From positions 1,178,001 through 1,242,000 of the forward strand of contig OZ245760.1 in assembly GCA_965227695.1 (NCBI GenBank): DNA of 64,000 bases. Reading direction: 5' to 3'. The notes under the pieces were generated by a model. It did not search any database, was not told the origin of the DNA, and saw only the letters and a list, made by a program, of their open reading frames with translations. Numbering within the stretch: position 1 is the stretch's first letter; every line of letters begins with the position of its first letter. This DNA is from UBA1858 sp965227695. Its GTDB lineage: Bacteria > Pseudomonadota > Gammaproteobacteria > UBA4575. Shown piece after piece: positions 9,001 through 17,156 of the stretch. A program made the position numbers and the translations under genes.

Positions 9001-10505
9001 GCGGGCATATCCCGATACTGATTGTTACCGCGCTTGATGATGAAGAATCGGTTGAGAAAGCATTTAAAGTCGGTGCCACAGACTATTTACCCAAGCCGGT
9101 TCATTTTGCTGTGTTGCGTCAACGGATATCCAGACTACTGCATGCGGCCAGTGTTGAACGCCACGTTCGTCAGCTGGCATATACTGATCCGTTAACCGGA
9201 TTACCCAATCGTACAACCCTGTCCGCCCACTTGAATGATCTGATCAATAAGGTGCGCGACAGTGGCGAAATGCTGGCAATGCTATTTCTTGATCTGGATC
9301 GGTTCAAACTGGTTAATGATACCTTGGGGCATAACGTCGGCGACTTATTGTTAAAAGCTGTGGCGGACCGGCTGCAGCGCTGTGTCCGTGGCGGTGATAT
9401 GGTCGCCCGGCTGGGAGGGGACGAATTCACCATCATTATTGATCGCGCCAGGTCGCGTGATGCCGTGGCGAGAATCGCACAGACGATTTGCGACAGTCTA
9501 GATCAGCCATTCTCATTCTCTGGCCAGGAGATATTTGTATCAACCAGCATCGGCATCTCGCTTTATCCCCTGGATGGTGATGATATTGGTGAGCTTATGA
9601 AACATGCTGATACCGCAATGTTTCGTGCCAAAGAGCTGGGGTGCAGTTATTACTTCTATGAGAGCGATATGGAAGCTGCGGTCACCCGTAAAATGGAGAT
9701 TGAAGCTGATTTGCGCCGCTCTGTCAGTCGGGACGAGATTGATGTGTATTTTCAGCCGAAAGCGGATTTATCCAGCAATGAAATTGTCGGCATGGAGGCG
9801 CTGGTAAGATGGAATCATCCCCAAAAAGGCATTATTTGCCCACAGGAATTCATTCCGCTTGCGGAAGAAACCGGGGTGATTAATGAAATTGGGTTATGGG
9901 TAATGATAGGTTCGTGCCTGCAGGTCAAACAGTGGTGTGATCAAGGCTATGGGCAATACTCAGTCTCGGTGAATTTATCCGGTGTGCAGCTCGAGAACGG
10001 CAATATTATTCAACAGGTTCGCCAGGTCCTTGCAGAAACACACATTGATCCCTCACTGCTCGAACTCGAAATTACAGAAAGTACAATTATGCAACACCCC
10101 GAGCGAGTCATTGAAGTGCTCAAGAAGCTGAAAGAGATGGGTGTTCAGCTATCTGTCGATGATTTTGGGACGGGTTATTCATCGCTGAATTATCTCAAAC
10201 GCTTCCCGATCGATTCACTTAAGATTGATGCGGCTTTTGTCCGCGATGTCGAAACTGACCCGGATGATCGGGCGATTATTCAGAGTATTATTGCACTGGC
10301 TAAAAGCATGCGTCTGAAAGTGGTTGCGGAAGGCGTGGAAACCAGGCAGCAGTTTGAGCTGTTGCGCTCAATGGGATGTGATTATATTCAAGGATATTTC
10401 ATCGGACGTCCTGTATCCAGCGAGGAGTTTGAGCAGCATGTGCTTAAGCAGCCTGGGCAATCCGGGCCTTCTATCCGTGATCTTTCAGACTATCGCAGCA
10501 GCTGA
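6003..10505 (+). CDS. Hybrid sensor kinase with REC, Hpt, GGDEF and EAL domains (1500 aa)
   Basis: Domain order as read: TM about 20-42; periplasmic sensor region (CHASE8-like) to about 180; TM about 181-203; HAMP (KRVTKPLQELMGL); HisKA with His279 (NVSHELRTPLNGILG); HATPase with NLCGNAVKFT and GGTGLGLAICKQ; REC1 with Asp569 (LIDELMPG); REC2 with Asp709 (FMDCNMPEVDGYEA); Hpt with His856 (FAHSIKGSSKNFG); REC3 with Asp979 (LLDAMMPEMDGFEA); GGDEF at 1138-1142; EAL at 1265-1267 with later DDFGTGYSSL and AEGVETRQQ. All catalytic signatures appear intact, so it could both make and degrade c-di-GMP under control of an internal phosphorelay. It starts 8 bp after the binding-protein gene, which suggests that protein delivers the signal. 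Having both the relay and the full c-di-GMP turnover modules in one chain is unusually complete. Confidence 0.93.
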   Translation: MSLIKTIKNKTIPADFRRQLVMVLVGGVIAMAIISTFFISSFTSNAVSKNLLEEGKKITETFASQSILGLLVSNVDNIEDSVTAVLSFPGVEGLGIYDLNKKPLVERGKSTFTSAEASWSDEVQLVEETQQAWYIVAPVYYIHEAEEDFFDQAAEPELLGHVRIVQSKESLTTLINDIRKVNILISLVLAAVLMMILLFITKRVTKPLQELMGLMRRAQNGEIDVRAELSGPQDIQEMEGAFNTMIESLQEREVELEMARDSAIRSARVKGEFAANVSHELRTPLNGILGMLELLSAMGLSSKQREYVDIARNSSDALLALIDDILDFSKIDSGKLEVDSNAFNLREVLDDVVSIMASQAQSKNLDLAHLICTSVPQMVIGDARRIRQVLLNLCGNAVKFTSSGDIGIYVNQVESNNTNITLRFKVKDSGIGIPQTAKDKIFEAFSQADSSTTRKYGGTGLGLAICKQLVEVLGGDIGVESIPGEGSTFWFDLPLKIANTSSVVDTDDKGAMDLRILVVDDSEIVQFNVMQTLEKWGAYVECADNGETALLKLRNAVHINKPFDVALIDELMPGCNGIELMRTITGNPKINATKMILLTNQSHPESFLERFEEIDGFLLKPVLQSSLYDALSTVMHGSLNIVNPLFVHDRETKELAFNATVLVAEDNVANQQVAIGMLEKLGCSVVVASNGEDALNDIARNRFDLIFMDCNMPEVDGYEATRRIRTLQGSDAGLPIIAMTANVQEGDRQKCLQVGMDDYLSKPLKMDRLRAKLLKWLPQTPTELVSDTVDEITVLNDSPQSTGPIDETRINELRDSVEGAFDQIVEAYIEDLPVLATSLEDAINARDADLIQHFAHSIKGSSKNFGVMELAEVSKEIEDLAKENKIQDLQTQMISVFEEVDRVIEYLNNIIHPGVEKINSDVRPSEQIDRILIADDDRSMRLALMNVLDSDGYHLDEVENGRQAYDYCRNNMPDLVLLDAMMPEMDGFEACEKIRTIDQGGHIPILIVTALDDEESVEKAFKVGATDYLPKPVHFAVLRQRISRLLHAASVERHVRQLAYTDPLTGLPNRTTLSAHLNDLINKVRDSGEMLAMLFLDLDRFKLVNDTLGHNVGDLLLKAVADRLQRCVRGGDMVARLGGDEFTIIIDRARSRDAVARIAQTICDSLDQPFSFSGQEIFVSTSIGISLYPLDGDDIGELMKHADTAMFRAKELGCSYYFYESDMEAAVTRKMEIEADLRRSVSRDEIDVYFQPKADLSSNEIVGMEALVRWNHPQKGIICPQEFIPLAEETGVINEIGLWVMIGSCLQVKQWCDQGYGQYSVSVNLSGVQLENGNIIQQVRQVLAETHIDPSLLELEITESTIMQHPERVIEVLKKLKEMGVQLSVDDFGTGYSSLNYLKRFPIDSLKIDAAFVRDVETDPDDRAIIQSIIALAKSMRLKVVAEGVETRQQFELLRSMGCDYIQGYFIGRPVSSEEFEQHVLKQPGQSGPSIRDLSDYRSS

Positions 10506-10937
10506 AACTAACAGCAATTTCATTATAAACCAATGAGATATAATCGTTTTTGTCCTGCCTGTATAAACAAGCGCTGTTCAAAAGTTTATTGGAATCCATG
10601 CACATAGCGGCTATAGATTAGTCGATGTTTAGGTCAGGGCAAGGAGGCATTGAAATTGAAAAAAATATTGGAATTCCGCAGTCTGTTGGTGTAGTTTACG
10701 CATATTGCGAAAAACGAGTCGTATAAAGGGTGGAGGAGCATCCCTCAAAAGCTAGACACAATCAAAATAATATAATTATTCGTGTCGATTTAGCGATTAT
10801 TCTGTAGGTCAAAGTAATACGATATCAACAAGGTAAGTACTTATGTCCGCGACAGTGTGCATATATCTTTCCAATAGATAGCTATTGCGTGGCCATTTAC
10901 TAAAAACTTACAAAATATAAGAGTCGTAATAGAATAT
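10506..10937. other. Intergenic region, 432 bp, no gene seen
   Basis: No reading frame with coding character, no tRNA and no clear terminator. An AAGGAGG-like sequence near 10640 is followed only by a 13-codon frame. It presumably holds the promoter of the ligase/ABC operon, but no convincing -35/-10 pair stands out. Confidence 0.5.
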
Positions 10938-12773
10938 ATGGAAACTTTTCCTAGTCTTCTACAACAACACGCCACACAAAGTGGTAACCGCACAGCACTT
11001 AGAATGAAAAAACATGGTATATGGTTGACATATACCTGGAGCCAGGTGGCCGCCGAAGTACAAAAGCTGGCCTGCGGATTTGCTGCCACCGGCCTTAAGC
11101 CGGGAGATAAAGTTGCCATTATTGGCAACAATGTGCCACCACTCTATTTCTCCATACTCGCCGCTCAAAGCCTGGGTGCCGTCCCTGTACCCATGCACGC
11201 AGACTCAACGACAAATGAACTGAAAGAATTACTGGCAGACTGCGAAGCACGTTTTGCAGTATTGCAGGATCAACAGCAGGTAGATGCTATATATAAGGTG
11301 ATTGGTGAGCTGCCCATGCTGACAGAAGTCGTCTATTTCGATGAAAGAGGCATGCGCGAATATGATCATACCCATCTCAAAAGCTATATCGAATTCGAAG
11401 AGCGCGGCGAACAGTTTGCCAAGGAACATCCGGGTTTTATGAGCGATGTTGCCAGCAAGATCACCCCGGAAACAGATGCTTTTATACTTTACACCTCAGG
11501 CACTTCCGGAAAAGCCCGCGGTGCCGTGCTGAGTCACTCGAGCTTCCTGGCAACCGGACAGGTATTTGCTGACAAAGAAGGCATTACAGATCAGGAAGAA
11601 GTGTATGCGTATCTTCCTCTTTGTTATGCCAGCACGATGTTTTTCGTATATTCGCTGTGGATGGCAAAAGGGTACACAATCAACTGCCCGGAAAGTAACG
11701 AAACCATTCTTGAAGACATGCGCGAAGTCGGTCCAACCATGTTTTACGCGCCGCCCCATTTCTATAAGCTGATTTATTCCCAAATCAATTCGCGATCTGA
11801 AAACTCCAAATCCAGGTTGCTTGATAACTACATGTCAAAACTTCTCACTGAGGGAAGATCATGGCTTGGCGACCTGCTGATATTTAACCAGATAAAAGAC
11901 CTCTACGGGTTAAGTCGCATCAAGCACGCTTATGTAGGTGGTGATGTAATAAGTGAGCAGATTTTTAAATTCTTCGTAGCATTAGGTATCAACCTCAAAG
12001 CGACCTATGGTAGCGCAGAAAGTGCCGGGTGCATGAGCGTACAGGGATCATCTGATCTGCGAGCCGAGCACAGTGAATCCATGGTGGGCGCGCCGCTTCC
12101 GGGCGTCGAGGTCAAAATTAACGAACACAAGGAGATCGTGTTTAAAGGCACCAATGCATTCAAGGGCTATTACAATGACGAAGCACAGACCAGTGCTGTG
12201 ATCAGTGCTGATGGCTGGATTAATACCGGGGATATTGGCGAATTGGTCGATGGCCATATTCATGTGATTGAACGTGCCGACAGTATCAGCAAGTTCAGTA
12301 ACGGCACTGACTTCAGGCCCAAACAAATAGAGAATGCACTGAAAGCGTCGCCTTATATTCAGGATGCCGTGGTGATTGGTGAGCACAAAGACTATATGGC
12401 TGCAATGATAGTGATCGATGGAGGCACGGTCGGCGCATGGGCGGAAAGAAGAAATATGCAATTCACCGGACTACGTGACCTGGCAACAAAAGATGAGGTG
12501 TTAAAACTAATCTCAGATAAAGTGAAAGAAATCAATGCGTCTATAGATCATGTCGGTGGGCCCGGATGTCCTCCTATCAAGAGACATACGATTCTGCATA
12601 AAGAGTTTAATGCCAGTGCCGGTGAGATGACCCGGTCCAGAAAAATTCGCAGAGATGTCGTTGCGGATAATTACAAAGCATTGGTAGATGCTTTATATAC
12701 GGATGCCGACAAATATGATGTGACGGACTCAAATGGAGAGCTTGTCGCGCAACTTCGATTACAAACCGCGTAA
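10938..12773 (+). CDS. AMP-dependent acyl-CoA synthetase/ligase
   Basis: 611 residues of the ANL superfamily. The AMP-binding P-loop is YTSGTSGKARGAVLSH (where most members have G-x-PKG, this one has KARG). The A5-type motif is YGSAES. A8 is GWINTGDIGELVDGHIHVIER, and the C-terminal lid carries a probable catalytic lysine in MTRSRKIRRDV. The enzyme should activate a carboxylate to an acyl-adenylate and then a CoA thioester in the cytoplasm. Its length and the split YTSGTSG/RSRK layout resemble long-chain acyl-CoA ligases. It is the first gene of a unit with a full branched-chain-type ABC transporter (13 bp to the next gene), so it probably activates the imported substrate. The substrate, perhaps an aromatic or aliphatic acid, is inferred only. 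Confidence 0.88.
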   Translation: METFPSLLQQHATQSGNRTALRMKKHGIWLTYTWSQVAAEVQKLACGFAATGLKPGDKVAIIGNNVPPLYFSILAAQSLGAVPVPMHADSTTNELKELLADCEARFAVLQDQQQVDAIYKVIGELPMLTEVVYFDERGMREYDHTHLKSYIEFEERGEQFAKEHPGFMSDVASKITPETDAFILYTSGTSGKARGAVLSHSSFLATGQVFADKEGITDQEEVYAYLPLCYASTMFFVYSLWMAKGYTINCPESNETILEDMREVGPTMFYAPPHFYKLIYSQINSRSENSKSRLLDNYMSKLLTEGRSWLGDLLIFNQIKDLYGLSRIKHAYVGGDVISEQIFKFFVALGINLKATYGSAESAGCMSVQGSSDLRAEHSESMVGAPLPGVEVKINEHKEIVFKGTNAFKGYYNDEAQTSAVISADGWINTGDIGELVDGHIHVIERADSISKFSNGTDFRPKQIENALKASPYIQDAVVIGEHKDYMAAMIVIDGGTVGAWAERRNMQFTGLRDLATKDEVLKLISDKVKEINASIDHVGGPGCPPIKRHTILHKEFNASAGEMTRSRKIRRDVVADNYKALVDALYTDADKYDVTDSNGELVAQLRLQTA

Positions 12774-12786
12774 TTAAAAGAATACG

Positions 12787-13575
12787 ATGAATACAAGTAC
12801 AGATTCCAATAACGCCATCCTCATCCTGGAAAACATCAACCTCTCTTTCAAAGGGGTTAAGGCGATTACTGACATCAGTTTTAATGTTTACGAAGGCGAA
12901 ATTTGCTCAGTCATTGGTCCTAATGGTGCGGGAAAAAGTTCCATGCTTAATGTGATTAATGGCGTCTATATTCCTCAGGAAGGCCGAATTACTTTTGACG
13001 GCCGTCAGTTTAATAAAATGAAACCACGTACTGCCGCGACCATGGGGATTGCCCGTACTTTCCAGAATATCGCATTATTTAAGGGGATGTCTGTGCTCGA
13101 CAATATAATGTCTGGCAGAAACCTGATGATGAAATCCACTTTCTGGGAGCACGCACTGAATATAGGTCGTGCACGCCGGGAAGAACTTGAACACCGTGAG
13201 GAAGTGGAAAAAATTATTGAATTCCTGGGTCTGCAGTCCATTCGCAAAACGCCGGTTTCCTCTCTTGCTTATGGCTTGCAAAAACGTGTAGAACTCGGAA
13301 GAGCGCTGGCGGCAGAACCAAAAATGCTTCTGCTCGATGAACCAATGGCTGGCATGACTATGGAAGAAAAACTTGATATGTCCTGTTTCATACAGGAGAT
13401 CAATCGCAATATAGGGACCACCATAGTCCTGATTGAACATGATATGGGAGTGGTGATGGACATATCTGATCATGTTGTAGTGATGGATTACGGTAAAAAA
13501 ATTGGCGATGGGTCACCAAATGAAGTGATGAATAACCAGGACGTCATTGATGCATACCTGGGTGTGAGTCACTAG
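12787..13575 (+). CDS. Branched-chain-type ABC transporter ATP-binding protein (LivG-like)
   Basis: 262 residues with Walker A GPNGAGKSS at about residue 44, Q-loop in ARTFQNIALF, the degenerate signature SSLAYGLQKRVELGRALA typical of LivG (instead of LSGGQ), Walker B MLLLDEPMAGM, and the switch His in VLIEHDMGVVMD. It would power import through the LivH/LivM-like permeases encoded next. It follows the acyl-CoA ligase by 13 bp. The substrate is not necessarily an amino acid: this arrangement with a ligase is better explained by a carboxylic acid. Confidence 0.93.
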   Translation: MNTSTDSNNAILILENINLSFKGVKAITDISFNVYEGEICSVIGPNGAGKSSMLNVINGVYIPQEGRITFDGRQFNKMKPRTAATMGIARTFQNIALFKGMSVLDNIMSGRNLMMKSTFWEHALNIGRARREELEHREEVEKIIEFLGLQSIRKTPVSSLAYGLQKRVELGRALAAEPKMLLLDEPMAGMTMEEKLDMSCFIQEINRNIGTTIVLIEHDMGVVMDISDHVVVMDYGKKIGDGSPNEVMNNQDVIDAYLGVSH

Positions 13576-13636
13576 TTGGTGCTTGGGTATTGATTAATTG
13601 AACGATAAATTTTGCGAATAAAAAAGGAACGATAAC

Positions 13637-14545
13637 GTGGCGTTTTTTCTTGAAGTACTGGTCGGAGGGTTGTTATCCGGTGTGATGTACTCACTCGTAG
13701 CGATCGGTTTTGTACTGATTTACAAATCATCCGGTGTATTCAACTTTGCACAGGGAACGATGTTGTTGTTGGCGGCGCTGACTTTTGTGAGTATGACTGA
13801 AAGACAGGTTAACTTTTGGGTAGCCTTCATGATTACCCTGGTGCTGATGGTCGTGTTAGGCATCATTGTTGAACGAACTGTCATGCGACCTCTGGCAAAC
13901 CAGTCCCTTTTATCACTCTTTATGGCGACAGTCGGGCTGAACTATTTCCTTGAGGGGCTCGCTCAGGGTGTCTGGGATTCGGCGGTACACGGACTGGATA
14001 CCGGAATTTCAAATGACCCGATATTTCTGATTGAAACAATGCCATGGCTGGGGCTTGATATCATTATCAGCCAGTTTGATATCGCCGCCGCCGTCATCGC
14101 CGGCACAATGATCCTTGGTCTGACCCTTTTCTTCCAGTACACAAGAACGGGGCTGTCATTGCGCGCAGTGTCTGATGATCATATGGCGGCGATGGCAGTC
14201 GGCATACCACTAAACAAAATATGGGCAATTGTATGGGCTGTCACGGGTGTTATCTGTCTTATCGCAGGGATGCTGTGGGGCGATCGAGTCAGTGTATCGT
14301 TCACGCTGACCGCGGCAGTGCTTAAAGGCTTGCCTGTTATTCTGATTGGCGGATTAACCTCAATACCCGGTGCCATTGTAGGTGGGCTAATCATTGGTGC
14401 CAGTGAAAAGCTGGGCGAAATTTATCTGGCCGAAATCTTTGGCGGACAGGGAATAGAACACTGGTGGGCATATACCACCGCACTAATATTTTTAATGATC
14501 AGACCCACCGGGATATTCGGTGAGAAAGAAATTGAGAGAGTATAA
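13637..14545 (+). CDS. Branched-chain-type ABC transporter permease (LivH-like)
   Basis: 302 residues, mostly hydrophobic, about eight membrane segments. It has the LivH start pattern LVGGLLSGVMYSLVAIGFVLIYKSSGVFNFAQG and the family motif GLPVILIGGLTSIPGAIVGG near the C-terminus. The GTG start at 13637 is preceded by AAAAAGGAAC. It pairs with the LivM-like permease, which starts 2 bp after its stop, to form the inner membrane channel. Confidence 0.93.
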   Translation: MAFFLEVLVGGLLSGVMYSLVAIGFVLIYKSSGVFNFAQGTMLLLAALTFVSMTERQVNFWVAFMITLVLMVVLGIIVERTVMRPLANQSLLSLFMATVGLNYFLEGLAQGVWDSAVHGLDTGISNDPIFLIETMPWLGLDIIISQFDIAAAVIAGTMILGLTLFFQYTRTGLSLRAVSDDHMAAMAVGIPLNKIWAIVWAVTGVICLIAGMLWGDRVSVSFTLTAAVLKGLPVILIGGLTSIPGAIVGGLIIGASEKLGEIYLAEIFGGQGIEHWWAYTTALIFLMIRPTGIFGEKEIERV

Positions 14546-14547
14546 GC

Positions 14548-15654
14548 ATGTTTTATCGTGAAGCAGGGAGATTAGTTAAAAGTTTTGCCGATGACCGTCG
14601 CATGCTTCCACTCAGGGAAGATCGCATCATCTCAACATTATTTGTTGTCGGTGTTTTGTATATTGGCGTCACACTGTTTGCCAGTGACTATGTTCTGAGT
14701 GCCATTCTCATTCCAATGATGGTGTTGGGTGTGGCAGCACTCGGTCTTAATATTGCGACCGGCTATACCGGGCAATTGTCACTGGGAACAGCAGGCTTTA
14801 TGTGTTTTGGCGCCTTTGCCGCATTTAATTTAATGTTACGCATTGACGTGATGTATTTGCCGGTCGCGCTTTTTCTGTCAGGCATTATCGCCGGTCTTGT
14901 CGGAATAGTATTTGGCTTGCCGAGTCTGAGAATCAAGGGTTTTTACCTGATTGTATCCACCCTGGCAGCACAGTTTTTCTCGGAATGGATTTTTAATGCC
15001 TACCCGTGGTTTTTGGATTACAACTCTTCAGGCGTCGTCGCGTTACCACCGCATCATTACCGTGTTTTCCCGTTTCAGGAATTAACTCCCTTTGGCAATG
15101 CCTTCTGGCATTCGTACCAGGGGCGCTACATCATCACGCTGACGGTGACGCTATTGCTGATATTGGCATGTAAAAATCTGGTACGAAGTCAGACCGGGCG
15201 AAACTGGATGGCGGTTAGGGATATGGATATCGCAGCCAATGTGATTGGTATCTCTGTTGCCAAAACAAAATTGCAGGCATTCTTTATCAGCACATTTTAT
15301 TGTGGAATCGCAGGTGCCATGTATTGTTACTGCTACATTGGAAACCTCGACTTCATGATTTTCAACTTAAGAAGATCATTTTTGGTCATGTTCATGGTGA
15401 TTGTAGGAGGCTTGGGGTCAATCCTGGGTTCTTTCCTCGGCGCCATATTCGTCTATGGCTGGCCAATACTGGTAACCCGATTGGGAGATGCAATATTTGG
15501 CGGTGGTACGCTTGATACTGCATTTGTTGAAAATAACTCTAAGATTGTGGTGGGTACAATCATTATTGTATTGCTCATCAGGGAGCCTGGCGGGTTTGCA
15601 GCATTGTGGAATACAACGAAAACAAAACTGCGCTCATGGCCATTTTCGAAGTAA
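14548..15654 (+). CDS. Branched-chain-type ABC transporter permease (LivM-like)
   Basis: 368 residues with a hydrophilic N-terminal stretch of about 30 residues (MFYREAGRLVKSFADDRR) before the first membrane segment. The LivM core follows: NIATGYTGQLSLGTAGFMCFGAF, LRIKGFYLIVSTLAAQ and the C-terminal VIVGGLGSILGSFLGA. It is the second permease subunit. The gene starts 2 bp after livH-like, so translation is probably coupled. About 75 bp with a small hairpin separate it from the binding-protein gene. Confidence 0.93.
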   Translation: MFYREAGRLVKSFADDRRMLPLREDRIISTLFVVGVLYIGVTLFASDYVLSAILIPMMVLGVAALGLNIATGYTGQLSLGTAGFMCFGAFAAFNLMLRIDVMYLPVALFLSGIIAGLVGIVFGLPSLRIKGFYLIVSTLAAQFFSEWIFNAYPWFLDYNSSGVVALPPHHYRVFPFQELTPFGNAFWHSYQGRYIITLTVTLLLILACKNLVRSQTGRNWMAVRDMDIAANVIGISVAKTKLQAFFISTFYCGIAGAMYCYCYIGNLDFMIFNLRRSFLVMFMVIVGGLGSILGSFLGAIFVYGWPILVTRLGDAIFGGGTLDTAFVENNSKIVVGTIIIVLLIREPGGFAALWNTTKTKLRSWPFSK

Positions 15655-15671
15655 CCTAAAATAATTATAAA

Positions 15672-15694
15672 TTCCCGAACAATGTTGTTGGGAA
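15672..15694 (+). other. Small intercistronic hairpin before the binding-protein gene
   Basis: TTCCCGA and TTGGGAA form a 7-bp stem (one G-T pair) around nine bases, between the LivM-like stop and the ribosome binding site AAGGAG of the next gene. It is not followed by a T-run. It may be an mRNA processing or stability element. Confidence 0.35.
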
Positions 15695-15729
15695 ATACAA
15701 AAGCACCATAAATAAGGAGTAGTAAAAAT

Positions 15730-17073
15730 ATGAAGACGAGAGTAATGGTACTGGCAAGCGCGTTATTGTCCATGGTGGGCATGAGCGGCGTTGTCAGCGC
15801 AGAAGAGACCATGTATGTGCCGATCCCGAGTTACCGGGTAGGGCCATACGCGGCGGGTGGTACCGGCTATTTTGGCGGCATCCTGGATTACTACAATTTG
15901 CTGAATTCACGCGGCGGATTAAACGGCGTGAAGCTGATCTGGTCTGAGTGTGAGACGGAGTATTCAGTAGAGCGTGGTGTGGAGTGTTACAAGCGCCTGA
16001 AAGATCGTGAAGGTGGTGCGGTATTTTTTGATCCGCTATCGGTCGGGATATCCACTGCATTGATCGAGACCGGTCGTGCCGACAAGATGCCCATCATTGC
16101 GGTGAACCATGGCAAGACCGCAGGCCAGCGCGGAGACATTTTCCCGTACTACTTTATGCCGGGCATCAACACCTATGACGAGCACTCCATCATGGTGCAC
16201 TACATTGGTGGTCTTGAAGGCGGCATGGAGAATCTGAAGGGCAAGAAGATTGCGATGCTTTTCCACGGATCGCCGTATGGTCGTGAAGCGATTGAGTTCA
16301 TGGATAGCATGTGTGAGAAGCATGGCTGTTCTCATGAAGCGATTGAAGTCCCGCATCCGGGTAACGAGCAGCAGTCACAGTGGCTGAAGATTCGCAAGTC
16401 CAAGCCTGACTATGTGTTATTACGTGGATGGGGTGTGATGAATCCGGTGGCGATGCAGACTGCGAAGCGCATGGGTTATCCGGTGAGCCGTCTGATTGGT
16501 AACATCTGGTCGAACTCGGATGAGGACGTGATTCCAGCGGGTGATGCGGCGAATGGCTATCAGGCGATTACAACGCACCCGGCCGGCACCGACTTCAAGG
16601 TAGTTCAGGACATCATTTCAGACGTGTATGGCGCGGATAAGGGCGACCTTCAGGACAAGAGCCGTTTAGGATCAGTGTACTGGAATCTGGGCGTACTTGC
16701 GGGGGTTGTACATACGGAAGCATTACGCATTGCGCAGGAGCGTTTTGGCAATCGTGCATTGACCAGTGCGGAAGCCCGCTGGGGCTTTGAGAATCTGGTA
16801 TTGACTGCGGAGCGCATTGAAGAGCTGGGCGCGACGGGGCTGGTACCGGAGTTGAATCTGAGCTGTCTTGATCACGTTGGTGGTCATCTGGCGAAGTTCC
16901 AGCAATGGGATGCGAGTGCACGCCAGTGGAACATTGTGTCAGACTGGATTGAGGGCGATGTGGAGTTATCCCAGGCGATTATTGATGCGGGTGCTGAGAA
17001 GTACGCGGCAGACAATAATATCGAGCCACGTCCTTGCACCGCGACTAACAATGACGATGACTTCGACCTCTAG
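15730..17073 (+). CDS. Branched-chain-type ABC transporter substrate-binding protein
   Basis: 447 residues with a cleavable signal peptide (hydrophobic to GVVSA-EE, about residue 25). The mature part has a Peripla_BP_6 layout: YVPIPSYRVGPYAAGGTGYFGGILDYYN, where the family has the GP-A..G...G...N entrance motif, then a Leu/Ile/Val-binding-protein type Rossmann core (KKIAMLFHGSPYGREAIEFM; YVLLRGWG). Codon choice is more G/C-rich and uniform (GCG, GGT, CGT) than in its neighbours, a sign of high expression. Hairpins lie on both sides of the gene (15672-15694 and 17099-17126), as found around other highly expressed binding-protein genes within ABC operons. It captures the substrate in the periplasm. 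Confidence 0.9.
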   Translation: MKTRVMVLASALLSMVGMSGVVSAEETMYVPIPSYRVGPYAAGGTGYFGGILDYYNLLNSRGGLNGVKLIWSECETEYSVERGVECYKRLKDREGGAVFFDPLSVGISTALIETGRADKMPIIAVNHGKTAGQRGDIFPYYFMPGINTYDEHSIMVHYIGGLEGGMENLKGKKIAMLFHGSPYGREAIEFMDSMCEKHGCSHEAIEVPHPGNEQQSQWLKIRKSKPDYVLLRGWGVMNPVAMQTAKRMGYPVSRLIGNIWSNSDEDVIPAGDAANGYQAITTHPAGTDFKVVQDIISDVYGADKGDLQDKSRLGSVYWNLGVLAGVVHTEALRIAQERFGNRALTSAEARWGFENLVLTAERIEELGATGLVPELNLSCLDHVGGHLAKFQQWDASARQWNIVSDWIEGDVELSQAIIDAGAEKYAADNNIEPRPCTATNNDDDFDL

Positions 17074-17098
17074 TCGGTGTCATTAAAATTAAGCAATT

Positions 17099-17126
17099 CC
17101 TGCCGAGTCTATCAGGGCTCGGCAGG
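17099..17126 (+). other. Intercistronic hairpin after the binding-protein gene
   Basis: A 9-bp perfect stem, CCTGCCGAG with CTCGGCAGG, closes a 10-base loop between the binding-protein stop (17073) and the LivF-like start (17157). The sequence after it (GCTATAAAAAG) lacks a T-run. It is better read as a 3'-end stabiliser or attenuator lowering expression of the ATPase gene than as a full terminator. Confidence 0.5.
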
Positions 17127-17156
17127 GCTATAAAAAGAAATATTTAAGGTAAAAGT

